From: Mikania micrantha
Lineage: Eukaryota > Streptophyta > Magnoliopsida > Asterales > Asteraceae
Direction: 5' to 3'
Assembly: GCA_009363875.1 (NCBI GenBank)
Contig: CM018687.1
Span: 17,050,963-17,114,962, forward strand
Length of the DNA: 64,000 nucleotides
The translations under genes were made by a program, and so were the position numbers. The notes beneath the pieces are model-generated. The model was given only the letters and a program-made list of their open reading frames with translations, did no database searches and was not told the DNA's origin. Shown piece by piece: positions 36,975 to 46,417 of this stretch (position 1 is the first letter of the stretch; each line of letters begins with the position of its first letter).

Positions 36975-37410
36975 AGCGAACCTAAGGCAAGATTACCCTT
37001 AGGTTCGGCTACTAGAAGAGGTTCGGCCTCAAAGGTTCGTGGCTAGGCTTTCTCTAGATCAAGGGTTCGGCCAACTAGAGGAAAGGTTCGGCTGTTGTGT
37101 GTTGACCTAATAGGGTTCGCTGTAATGGGTTCGTGGATAATGTTTTTGCACAGCTAAGGTTCGCAGCTCCCTTCAGGTTCGCTGGCCCTAGGTTCGCCTG
37201 AAAAAAGAGGTTCACATGTTCGTGGGTTCGGTGGCCACTGGCTCAGGTTCGGTCAAGGCTAAGATGTGGAAACCAAAAGGGTTCGTTCATCCCATGGGTT
37301 CGGCACATGCAGGTTCGCTGGGGTTAGGTTCGCCTAGGCCGAGGTTCGGCCACCGTAGTTCCCGCCCACTAGGTTCGTGAGGCCAGGGTTCGGCCCACCA
37401 GGTTCGTGGC
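36975..37410. repeat. GGTTCG-rich tract in the right LTR of gypsy 2
   Basis: About twenty ggttcg words. Compared with 19890-20235 it has an additional segment of about 90 bp (near 37225-37320) bounded on each side by ggttcg, suggesting loss in the left LTR by recombination between the short repeats. Confidence 0.7.
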
Positions 37411-38400
37411 TACCTGCAATCTGTTACTATTCATCGGCATCACCAACATGTTCTAGCGATTACAGACGGTCACACCCATCGATTCTATCCTATGCATGCT
37501 CGATTCAATGAAATAACTTAGTAATAATCTACTTCCAACACAAAAATATAACCGGTTATTATTCTTACAAAAACCATAAAGTAAAGTGCTCGATTTACCT
37601 TCGAATCGTGTCCAAAAACTAGATTTCTTCGTATCTTCTCGTTCCCCTTGATCACACGGTCGTTTAGGCTCCAAGATCTCTTGAATCGGTTGAGCAATAA
37701 GTGAAAGAAGCTAGAGAGAAGTTTTAGAGAGAGAAAGTGACGGATTTGAGTTTAGAGAGAGAGAGGGTTTGTGAAATATGAGGGGGAAGAAGGAGTGCTT
37801 CTTCCTTTTATCGCGTATCGTCCCCCGCGTGCTCGGTCTCGTTTTTATCGCGATATTATTTTAGTAACGCTCGGTTTTGCTAGTAACATATATTTAAAAC
37901 ATAAGTCGTTTAAATAATTATATTTCGTTACAATAAAATGATTTAAATAAAATCGTTTAAATAAAATGTTTCCGTTTATTTTCGTTAAATTAATTATTTG
38001 AATAAAACGTTTTGTTCGGATTTGTTTTAGGTTGTGATTCCTAATAAACGTTTTTAATTTCATTTATTAATTTAATATCATTAATTATTATTTTGTTATC
38101 TCGTCGAAACGCGTTACTTACGTACGTATTCGTAAAGATCGTCGTCACTTTTGCGAATCCGACGCTCGTATCGTATTTTGATTCGATTTACAATTTATGG
38201 AATATCGTTTCAGAACATTATTCCTAATAATTATATTCGTGTGAATCGTCACCCACGCGAATATATTATTAAGTTAATATTTCTGAAATAACGTTCGCGT
38301 TTAAGTTATGTTCGTAACCTCACCGTCGCGTAATTAATTATAGCCTTTTATTTTCTTTATTATTATAATTTCCCAATCCAAATCCCACTAAACCATATCA

Positions 38401-38520
38401 TTGACACATCCATGATAGACCGAAATATGCATATGTATAGGGCATATGCAGGGGTAGATCGCAACCTCCCCAACACCGTCCCACCGCTATTTCGATAAAC
38501 CATGACCATGTGTCCTTGAG
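38401..38520. repeat. Hairpin repeat copy 4 (gypsy 2 5' LTR)
   Basis: The arms pair over cgaaata (38421-38427) and tatttcg (38488-38494), again a different stem sequence. The core has tatagggcatatgcagggg, tagatcgcaacctcccc and cgtcccacc; outer flanks are attgacacatccatga and accatgaccatgtgtccttg. The matching part of the left LTR was lost with the gypsy 3 truncation. Confidence 0.8.
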
Positions 38521-38795
38521 TATGTTTAGTAACCAAAACATAACCAACTCCTAATCTCTTTCTATTCCATACCAACATCCATAATTCCGTGAAATGTAAC
38601 TGCAATAAAATCTCTGGTTCTGTTTAGTTGAGTTTCAACCAAACTCGCCATGGTTTATGCATAAAATAATGTATTCTCAATATGTATATCAATATCAGTC
38701 ATATCAACAAATAATTCATTATCATTAATAATTATCATATCAGGTCGTAACAGTACGTGTACAGACAACTTGAATTACAGTGATGTTACAACATT

Positions 38796-38950
38796 CACCA
38801 ACCTGTCACATGTTGAACTTGAAAATGCTTAGCTGTCGAAAATCTAAAATTGACTTGGTACGACAAGATCAAACAAAAACAAAATATCCACATCTATTTC
38901 GTTATAGTTATCCTTAATTTCTAGACGAAATTTCTAAAAGTATGGGAGAC
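38796..38950 (+). pseudogene. Gypsy 1 integrase/chromodomain tail and polypurine tract
   Basis: After the gypsy 2 duplication, the sequence continues the integrase-tail pattern begun at 18246 (ELSNI then H-P-type codons, ending ..KCLA) with in-frame stops. A terminal QTKTKYPHLF segment at about 38875-38905 matches the usual C-terminus. The tract agtatgggagac then precedes the 3' LTR at 38951. Most of the chromodomain is deleted. Confidence 0.7.
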
Positions 38951-41846
38951 TGTAACATTTCTAAAAATTTTAACAAATAATTATATTTATTAAATAAATA
39001 ATGACGTCATTTGAAACTTCCATCTATAAGTTTATATACATATAGAGATATAGTTATAAATATATATATATATATATATGAGAAAACAAATCTAAACGTC
39101 TTTAATATGCATATATATGTGTGTGTATAATTAAATATGTATGTAATCATTTAAAATGCTACAAGTTAAAAATATAAAAGCAAAAACATATTTTAAAAGA
39201 TTTATAATAAGCTTTATAATATTTAAAACTCATTTGAAAATACATAAATTTAACAAATAAATAAATATTAATTGTTGTAAAAATCACAAAACATTTTACT
39301 AAATAAATGAAACATTTATAAAATTGTATATACTTTATTAATAATTAAATTTCATAAACTTTAATAAATATTACAAATAACTTTGTTTAATTACATAGAA
39401 TTTAAAATATTATAAAAATATAACTTATTTAGCTATATTAGTTTTATAGAGTTTAAATAAATTAAACCAAATTATAACAAATTAAAAACATGGTTTAAAC
39501 AAACTTGAGGGGTAGTTATTGCCATTAACAAAACTGAAAAATAAAAAGAAAAACAACAGGGACCGTTTATGCCAACCTTCCAAAGTTCTCATCTTCCCCA
39601 CCCAGATCCAAGCCAAATACCCGTTTGACCCATTTTGCTTCCCGTTCGTTTCCAATTTGTTCATAGCTAATCAAGAGCTATTATGGCAAGTTTTTAAGTG
39701 CGTAAATCAGTCCCAATCAGTAATTAGATGAATTAATAACGAATCAATCGAAAATCATGACCAAAAATACAAACCAAAAACGCGTTAATCAAAGTCGGTT
39801 AAAACGTGTATAAAAACTAAATTAAATCGACCAAAACAATCATCTCACATCTATGAAGTTTTTTGTACACCCAAAAAGAACTATCAACTCGAAAAGAAAA
39901 TCAAGGCTAAGAAACTCCCGGTTCGTGCGCCACTTGTCTCTCTGTCGAACTCCAGTCAAACGCAACTCAAGGTAGGCGATTCTTATATCATTTGATTCGT
40001 TTCTCAATCAAAAACAAAAGCCCTATGATTATACTGACAATCGGTGGCTTAATCTAGCAAATTTGGGCCGAGAACGTATCTAGGGCTTGATAAGGGTCTG
40101 TTATGAATTTAGGGGAAGGGTTGAGATACATGTTAAATATATTTAGAATGAATTGTTACCGCAGCTTAGGCCTAGTTCAACCAGTTAAACAGACGTTGTT
40201 TCACAGAAATGGTCACGGGTTCAAACCGGGTCTGCACTGGTTTTGAACCATTTTTACTCATTTTTATTGTAACTTTGTAATTGTAATTCCTTTTTAAATT
40301 ATGATTTCACAGGAAATTATCTTTATTTAAATACTATCATTTTAATAAAAAAATGATAATTAATATATATATATACATATATCATTCTAATAATATATTA
40401 TTAGTAAATAATTATACTTAAATAGATTAAATACTCAAAATTATTTAAATAATTTTATATATACAGTTTTATATATTTTTTAAAATAAATATTTTTTATA
40501 TGTTAATCATGTTATATGAAATTAATTTTAATAATTTATTTAAAATTATGTGTAGAATTTTATAAAAACCTTCTTAAACATTTTATAAACATATGTGTTC
40601 ACATTTATAACCTCCGAATTAATTTTAAACATTTATTTAAAATTTTGTAAATTATAATTTCATTTTCTTTCCCATTTTGTAAAATCCTTTTCTTTTATTT
40701 TATATAAAAGATCCAAATGTTTACTTATTTTCAAACTTAACTTACATTATAAAAATCGATAAATCTTTTATTGATTGTTTAACTTAAAACCACTATAGAT
40801 CTATTTTTTGATTTATAAACTTTGTTTTAAAACATTTACATGGTTTACATTATAAAGATTTTGAAACTTTATAAATACTAGTTAATATTTAAATGAAAAA
40901 AAAAATTTACAATAGAACCAAATAAGATTTACTTTATTGCTTGAACAAAATGATTGAATTGCACTACAATACAAAAAAAAAACCGAACTCGTTGAACTAT
41001 TTAGATACTAAGTGTTCCATAGAAGTCAAATCTATTCGAATTTACATTAAGGGAACTATATAGGTTGATATTGAACTTGTTAGACAACTTGAGCTACTAG
41101 TTGATTACTTATCGCAAAGCTATCAAGCTCGTCAAAAGGTGAGTCTTTATAGCCCCTCTTTTACTTGTTTTGAACTTTTTGGGGTGAAACATGTTATCTT
41201 TGAACTTATCTTAACTTTTAAACATTTTCATGTGAACTTAGCTAATGGTTCTATAGTTTGTGAACTTTAGGTAAGGATAGGCATTGATCACACACATTTA
41301 GTGAATATGATAGATCTATTGGACTGATCATCCCACCAATGTTTGATTTACCCTGTTGGGGAAGCCTGTGGTGATAATTTACTAGCTTGAGCATTGTTTG
41401 TAGTGCTAAACATTGGTCAAACATTATTTGTTAACATCAGTTGACCTGTTTTACTTGCTAGCTCATTTTAACTATGTGCATTATGCTCTGTGTTCACATA
41501 AGACATCATTTATAACATTTTGTAAACATATTTTTGTGTGAGTGTACAAATCTATGAAACTCACCAAGTATTCGTAATTGACACTTGATTTTAATATGTT
41601 TCAGGTGGAAATAGAAATTAGCATTCATTTGAGATTGGACGTAGTTTTATTTTGTTTTGAATTATGTATTTAAATTTGAAGTGATGTAATAGTTAGGTTT
41701 AAATTTATTTGACTATGTAATGAATGATTGAAATTATAATTGCATTGAATTATTATTTTTGATTATTTACAACTTTATACCCTAAGCTATGAACAATCTA
41801 CACTTCGTGCCGCCCCGATGTTTCCGTCATCGGTCAGGGTGTTACA
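38951..41846 (+). mobile_element. Gypsy 1 3' LTR, 2896 bp
   Basis: TGTAACATTTC to GGGTGTTACA, followed by the duplication ttggg. It is AT-rich, with a tRNA-like patch near 40165-40250. The end cgccccgatgtttccgtcatcgg is the mirror of the LTR start phrase of gypsy 2 (ccgatggcggaaacgtcggg). Confidence 0.9.
40165..40250 (+). other. tRNA-like patch (A- and B-box words) in the gypsy 1 LTR
   Basis: TTAGGCCTAGTTCAACCAG, then GGTCACGGGTTCAAACC about 45 bp later, resemble pol III A and B boxes. This could be an old SINE head inside the LTR or chance. No acceptor-stem pairing typical of a real tRNA is evident. Confidence 0.4.
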
Positions 41847-41851
41847 TTGGG

Positions 41852-41927
41852 TCCAAGGATCTATTCGAAATATGAAGAGGCATACCATTGATTCATAGTT
41901 TCCTATTATAAAAAAAATATTAGAGGG
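41852..41927 (+). mobile_element. Probable 3' tail of the SINE split by gypsy 1
   Basis: Lies between the gypsy 1 duplication and accatatat (41928-41936), which matches the sequence before the SINE head at 10369-10377. It includes an A-run (ataaaaaaaatatt). Together with 10378-10603 it gives about 300 bp, close to the 312-bp SINE at 9234. Confidence 0.5.
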
Positions 41928-42319
41928 ACCATATATGGACTAGCACAAAATCCACCCAAAACAACTCACCACCCGTTTTTTGAACAAACAATATTGTCAC
42001 TCACAACCTAGTTGTGGTGAGAACACATTACCATCGTACTAGGGGTGTGCTTTTTACGCGAACCCGAAGAACCAACCCGAACCCGAAATACCCAACCCGA
42101 AAAAGCCTATTACCCGAACATGACGACTTAGAATGGTTCGGTCTTTGGGTACCCATGGAGGCAATTTAGGTAAACCCAGAAAATCCGAACTAGGATTTTA
42201 ATTAGGGGCGGTTCCAAAATATCTTTTGATTCAAGTACTTGTCTTCGAGTTCTTGCTATACACTTTATGGCAAACAAGTTTCAATGAAGTATCTATTTAG
42301 TTTATATTGTTGTTTTGGT

Positions 42320-42593
42320 CAATGTTTTGAAAACCGGACCAGTCGAACCGGAAGCCGGTGGTTGAACCGGTACGGTTAGGGGGTTCTAGGCCGTTTTGAG
42401 CGAACCGGCCGGTTGATCCGGCGAACCGGTGGTTGAACCTGTTTTTTTAATTTTTTTTGATTATATAAATATATATTTATAAAATGTTTATAAAATTATC
42501 CGCTTCTTAAATTCGATTTGATCTGTCTGACCGGTCGGACTTCTGACCGGTAAGGAGACCGGTTTGATGTCCGATCCGATTCTGAAAACATTG
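42320..42593. mobile_element. 274-bp hAT-like MITE nested in the 42040 element
   Basis: Ends CAATGTTTTGAAAACCGG and, on the other strand, CAATGTTTTCAGAATCGG, with flanks gttttggt (42312-42319) and gttttgat (42594-42601), 7 of 8. The interior is rich in gaaccgg/ccggtgg words. Confidence 0.75.
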
Positions 42594-42762
42594 GTTTTGA
42601 TGCATGTGAGCCGATCATAAGAGCCCCATCATTTTCAGTTTATTATACTAGAGATTTTCACTCAAATATTCATTTAGGGGAGACAAAATCTAACCAAACA
42701 TATTTTAGTTATGTTTTTGTTGAACATTTTGAGATTATTAAAGAAATATATGTTTTGGTTAT

Positions 42763-42941
42763 CTGGGGCGAAGCTTAATAGGGGCGGTCGTCCCCCCTTT
42801 TTTTGTCCGTAGTGTTAATTTTTCGACCAAAATGTTATTTTTAATTAAAAGTAGTGGTTTCGCCTCCCCTCACTTCAAAAAATTTAATGTATTCTGAGTT
42901 TCAAAAATCCCCCCTCTCACTTTACCCAAACTCCGTCACTG
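42763..42941. mobile_element. 179-bp hAT-like MITE, same family as 3765-4686
   Basis: The right end CTCCGTCACTG and interior phrases (cccccctttttttgtc, tagtgttaat, tttcgcc-cccctc) match the 922-bp element. Flanking octamers ttggttat / ttagttat agree at 7 of 8, but sit within a longer flanking duplication. Confidence 0.7.
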
Positions 42942-43067
42942 TTAGTTATGTTATAGTTAAACATTTGAGATTGTTAAAGAAATGTATGTTTCTGTTAAAC
43001 ATAATTTAATTTTATTTGTTTGAAAAAATAGAATGTTAGTTATTCAAGTATTACCATAGAACCATTT

Positions 43068-43257
43068 AACCCAACCCAATTAAACCCAAGTACCGAAACT
43101 CGAGAACCGATTAAACTTTAGTTATATGGTACGGTTCTTGGTTTCAATTTTCAGATTAAAAAAACCCAACCCAATTAAACCCAAGAACCGAAACCCGAGA
43201 ACCAATTAAACTTTAGTTATATGGTTCGGTTCTTGGGTTCAATTTTCAGATTAAAAA
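43068..43257. repeat. 95-bp tandem duplication near the right end of the 42040 element
   Basis: Copies at 43068-43162 and 43163-43257 both start aacccaacccaattaaaccc and contain actttagttatatggt-cggttcttgg. Few differences are visible. Confidence 0.9.
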
Positions 43258-43315
43258 TACCCTGAATAACCTGACCCAAGAAACCCGACCCGTATATCGT
43301 ACCCAACCCCCAAAC

Positions 43316-43324
43316 ATATATTTA
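43316..43324 (+). promoter_or_regulatory. Possible TATA box of threonine synthase
   Basis: CATATATTT lies about 60 bp before the ATG, between the transposon nest (ends 43295) and the coding region. If used, the 5' UTR would be only about 30-35 nt and all upstream control sequence beyond 20 bp would be transposon-derived. Confidence 0.35.
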
Positions 43325-43381
43325 ACTTTCAGACCCTAAACAACCTGCTCGCCGCACAACTTCACCGTCCACAAATCTCCG

Positions 43382-44950
43382 ATGGCGGCCTCTCTTCTCC
43401 GTTCTTCGCCTTTCATATTCACCCAACAACAACCCAACACTCGAGCCGTCAACAATGGCCCCAAATTTTTCACAATCAAAGCCACAATCTCATCGGACAA
43501 ACCAGTCGAAACAACCCCAGCCACCAAACACCGCCGCCCCGCCGACGAAAGCATCCGTGAAGAAGCCCACCGCAGAAGCTCCTCCGAATACAACAAATTC
43601 TCGGCCAAATACGTCCCGTTCAATGCTGAACCAGCCTGCACGGAATCCTACTCGCTAGATGAGATCGTTTACCGATCTCGATCCGGAGGGTTACTCGATG
43701 TTCAACATGATATCGAAGCTCTTAAGGAATTCGACGGAAATTACTGGAAATCGCTTTTTGACTCACGAGTAGGGAAGACAACATGGCCATACGGGTCCGG
43801 TGTTTGGTCTAAGAAAGAATGGGTGTTGCCGGAGATCGATTCCGATGACATCGTCAGTGCTTTCGAAGGTAATTCTAACATGTTTTGGGCTGAGCGTTTC
43901 GGCAAACAACATCTGGGCATGAATGATTTGTGGGTCAAACACTGTGGGATCAGTCATACGGGTAGTTTCAAAGATTTGGGTATGACAGTTTTGGTTAGTC
44001 AAGTGAACCGGTTGCGTAAAATGAACCGACCGGTGGTCGGAGTCGGCTGTGCATCCACCGGCGACACATCTGCTGCGTTATCCGCTTACTGTGCATCTGC
44101 AGGCATTCCAAGTATTGTCTTTTTGCCTGCTAACAAGATTTCAATGGCACAATTGGTGCAACCGATTGCAAATGGGGCGTTTGTGTTGAGTCTTGATACT
44201 GATTTCGATGGCTGCATGCAGTTAGTCAGAGAAGTAACCGCTGAATTACCGATTTATTTGGCGAATTCTTTGAACAGTTTAAGGTTAGAAGGGCAGAAAA
44301 CTGCAGCCATTGAAATCTTGCAGCAGTTTAATTGGGAAGTTCCTGATTGGGTGATCGTTCCTGGTGGAAATTTGGGGAATATTTACGCATTCTACAAAGG
44401 GTTTCACATGTGCAAGGAGTTGGGATTAGTTGACCGGATTCCAAGGCTTGTTTGTGCTCAATCTGCAAATGCTAATCCACTATACCTTCATTATAAATCC
44501 GGTTGGTCTGATTTCAATCCAGTGAAGGCAAAAACCACATTTGCATCTGCTATACAGATAGGGGACCCTGTTTCGATTGATCGTGCTGTATACGCTCTCA
44601 AGAATTCAAATGGGATTGTTGAGGAAGCTACTGAGGAAGAACTGATGGATGCAATGGCTCAAGCTGATGCAACCGGGATGTTCATTTGTCCTCATACTGG
44701 TGTTGCGTTAACTGCTCTGGTTAAACTTAGAAACAGTGGCGTGATTCGGGCTACTGACAGGACCGTTGTGGTGAGTACTGCTCATGGGCTGAAGTTTACC
44801 CAGTCAAAGATTGATTATCACTCGAAAGCGATCCCTGAAATGGCTTGCAGGTTAGCTAATCCACCAGTGAATGTGAAGGCGGATTTTGGGTCAGTTATGG
44901 ATGTTCTTAAAAAGTATCTGTTGAGCAAAGATTTAGATTCGAAGCAGTAA
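43382..44950 (+). CDS. TS: Threonine synthase, plastid, intronless
   Basis: A 522-residue protein. Threonine synthase converts O-phosphohomoserine to threonine and phosphate using pyridoxal phosphate, the last step of threonine synthesis in plastids. The N-terminus (MAASLLRSSPFIF..., roughly residues 1-45) is Ser/Thr/Arg-rich and acid-poor, as in a chloroplast transit peptide. The cofactor lysine is K197 in HTGSFKDLGM, and the GCASTGDTSAALSAYC and PGGNLGNIYAF loops are typical of the fold. The length between transit peptide and core leaves room for the N-terminal extension that makes plant enzymes respond to S-adenosylmethionine. Plant family members are about 520-530 residues and Arabidopsis MTO2 is also intronless. 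The ATG has context CCGATGGCG and no upstream in-frame alternative is needed. No damage is seen. This is the only clearly functional host gene here. Confidence 0.97.
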   Translation: MAASLLRSSPFIFTQQQPNTRAVNNGPKFFTIKATISSDKPVETTPATKHRRPADESIREEAHRRSSSEYNKFSAKYVPFNAEPACTESYSLDEIVYRSRSGGLLDVQHDIEALKEFDGNYWKSLFDSRVGKTTWPYGSGVWSKKEWVLPEIDSDDIVSAFEGNSNMFWAERFGKQHLGMNDLWVKHCGISHTGSFKDLGMTVLVSQVNRLRKMNRPVVGVGCASTGDTSAALSAYCASAGIPSIVFLPANKISMAQLVQPIANGAFVLSLDTDFDGCMQLVREVTAELPIYLANSLNSLRLEGQKTAAIEILQQFNWEVPDWVIVPGGNLGNIYAFYKGFHMCKELGLVDRIPRLVCAQSANANPLYLHYKSGWSDFNPVKAKTTFASAIQIGDPVSIDRAVYALKNSNGIVEEATEEELMDAMAQADATGMFICPHTGVALTALVKLRNSGVIRATDRTVVVSTAHGLKFTQSKIDYHSKAIPEMACRLANPPVNVKADFGSVMDVLKKYLLSKDLDSKQ

Positions 44951-45153
44951 GTTTTGTTATATGTTATTCAAATGAAGGAATGATGTTGTAGATTTACGAT
45001 TGGTGTGATGTGTTCAGTGAACTTGAGAAGAACACATTTTGTAACTTCGGGATCGATTTCTGTGGCGAGCCATGAGTTCTTTAGGCTTTGAAAATGAACT
45101 TTTGAATTTGACTCATGATCGGTCTTGTTATTGTTTTTGTTGGTTTAGTAGAG

Positions 45154-45159
45154 AATAAA
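45154..45159 (+). terminator. Likely polyadenylation signal of threonine synthase
   Basis: AATAAA about 205 bp after the stop codon, following T/G-rich sequence (ttattgtttttgttggttt) that could act as the far-upstream element. Between the stop (44950) and the RPA-like gene (45276) nothing else is seen. Confidence 0.5.
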
Positions 45160-45275
45160 AAGCTGGTTTGGTTCTGAATAATCTGTATTTAGCAATTGAA
45201 TTGAGATGATCATGAAAGATGTTTTTGATTAATCCTTTTGTCTGTGTTTACATCTAATTACATATAAAGGACGGT

Positions 45276-45804
45276 TTAATTCATATAAGGCAATAAGTAA
45301 TGATATAAAGATAATGAATTAAATTTAAAGTAGATAAAGATAATGCCAATTGTGTCTTCAACCTGTACATGCCTGTTAAGTATTCGATGAAAATCAATAA
45401 ATCGAAGACCATATAAAGGACCGTCGAATTCCAAACATCTTTTTATATTAGTTTGACGGTAGAAGTTAAGCTTGAAAGGATGCTTGATAACAGGATACTT
45501 GAAATTCATTTCACCAACACCAAACCTACTTAGAAGAATGGTACTGCCTTCTTCTAGTTGGTTTTCAAAGGCACACATCAAAACCTTCTTAATAGTTGCT
45601 TGAATCTTATCACCCTGTAAAAAAAATAGTCTGCATATAAAATTGCATATTTTAAGAATAGGTTATGAACGATACCTTCTCATCCATTAATATCATGTCT
45701 ATTTGATACGACTGCTTCCATAATCGTAATACCCGAACTCTTAATTTCCAAGCATCATTCGCAGCAGAAAGCTGGGAAATATAATTTACCTCCTCTTTCT
45801 CCAT
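45276..45804 (-). CDS. RPA70-like OB-fold (DUF223) protein, two exons, probably partial
   Basis: Exon 1 runs 45804-45676 (43 codons, MEKEEVNYISQLSAANDAWK). The intron is 45675-45615, bounded by GT at its start and TTTTACAG at its end. Exon 2 runs 45614 to the stop at 45276 in frame, giving about 155 residues. The pattern W-K-L-R-V-R-V-L-R-L-W near the start, then LEEGSTILLSRFGVG, then YPVIKHPFKLNFYRQT and F..FDGPLYGLRFIDF is typical of the plant DUF223 / RPA DNA-binding OB fold. Full family proteins are several hundred residues with more OB folds, so this is a truncated copy, a gene fragment or a first exon set. It faces threonine synthase tail to tail. A Helitron-like 5' end lies 380 bp upstream, which fits capture by or membership in a Helitron. 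Confidence 0.7.
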
Positions 45805-46186
45805 TTGATTTCACCACGAAAATAGACGACGATATGGATGGTTGATTTAAAAATGACGGTATTTATAAACATTTTCAAACTTGAATTCTATCGATCGAAG
45901 CTAATCATGAAGGGTAAAAGCAATTGATAACCTTGATTAGATCAAATTGCAGGTTTCAGAACTGATCACAAGAAGACTCTTCAAATTCCGCCGTTTGGTA
46001 ATGATGCGGGTGTAAAATTTGAATTTCAAATTCAAATTCATGCGCTCATCTCTCGACAAAGAAGGAGAAGGTTAACATGACATCAGCAACCAAAAACATG
46101 ATATCATGATGTCAAATTTTCCTATGTGGACAGCCTCAGAGCTTGCCACATCAACTGCCTCAACTCTCTTTTATTAGATAAATAGA
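45805..46186 (-). mobile_element. Helitron-like 5' end upstream of the RPA-like gene
   Basis: On the minus strand, after an A, the sequence begins TCTATTTATCTAATAAAAGA and continues with gttgaggcagttgatgtggc, a form often seen at plant Helitron 5' ends. The matching 3' end (hairpin plus CTRR) was not identified, so the element's extent is unknown. Confidence 0.4.
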
Positions 46187-46417
46187 TATGTGCGCAACAA
46201 CATAACACATATATAGATAATATGTACATAGTAGCAAACGTAACTAAAAAAGAAAAGTTAATTTTCCTTTTTGTATTTGAGTTTTTGGCTAAAGTTTTCA
46301 CTAGTTTAAAATGGGAAATCATACATTTGACTCTTTAATTTTTTTTATTTTTGTCATTTTAGTCCATCCAATCCACTAACACCCTTTTAATTTTTTGTCA
46401 AATAACTAAAACTAGGG

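Larger units (their letters stand above)
18261..38790 (-). mobile_element. Gypsy 2: minus-strand Tekay-like chromovirus inserted in gypsy 1
   Basis: LTR ends TGTAACACCC (18261) and GATGTTACA (38790) are flanked by the duplication acatt (18256-18260 and 38791-38795). The 5' LTR is the right copy (35341-38790); the 3' LTR is the left copy, split by gypsy 3. Primer site, leader, gag, protease, RT, RNase H, integrase, chromodomain and polypurine tract follow in order on the minus strand. The coding region has several breaks and a 669-bp hAT-derivative insertion. Confidence 0.92.
35341..38790 (-). mobile_element. Gypsy 2 5' LTR, complete, 3450 bp
   Basis: TGTAACACCC...GATGTTACA, the intact partner of the split left LTR. 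It carries the fourth hairpin repeat (38401-38520), the longer GGTTCG tract (36975-37410) and a cluster of CG-containing words near 37750-38330. Differences from the left copy are scattered point changes plus a few indels, so the element is clearly older than gypsy 4. Confidence 0.92.
10604..41846 (+). mobile_element. Gypsy 1: host Tekay-like chromovirus carrying nested insertions
   Basis: The element begins TGTAACATTTC (10604) and ends GGGTGTTACA (41846), flanked by the 5-bp duplication ttggg (10599-10603 and 41847-41851). Its parts, left to right, are a truncated 5' LTR, leader, gag split by a hAT element, decayed protease, a pol region largely deleted, the integrase tail on both sides of gypsy 2, a polypurine tract and the full 3' LTR. 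The 31-kb span is mostly inserted DNA. Gag is of the same family as that of gypsy 2. The element is defective. Confidence 0.85.
42040..43295. mobile_element. Non-autonomous hAT-like element upstream of threonine synthase
   Basis: The left end TAGGGGTGTGC is the same terminus type as the 30271 element. The right end is ...GACCCGTA, an eroded match. Flanks catcgtac (42032-42039) and tatcgtac (43296-43303) agree at 7 of 8. Subterminal zones are rich in aacccgaa/acccgac words. Two further small elements lie inside (42320-42593 and 42763-42941). Confidence 0.65.

Noticed and set aside
43336..43641. 101-codon minus ORF over the threonine synthase start
   Set aside because: Antisense shadow of the transit-peptide coding region, with no motif.
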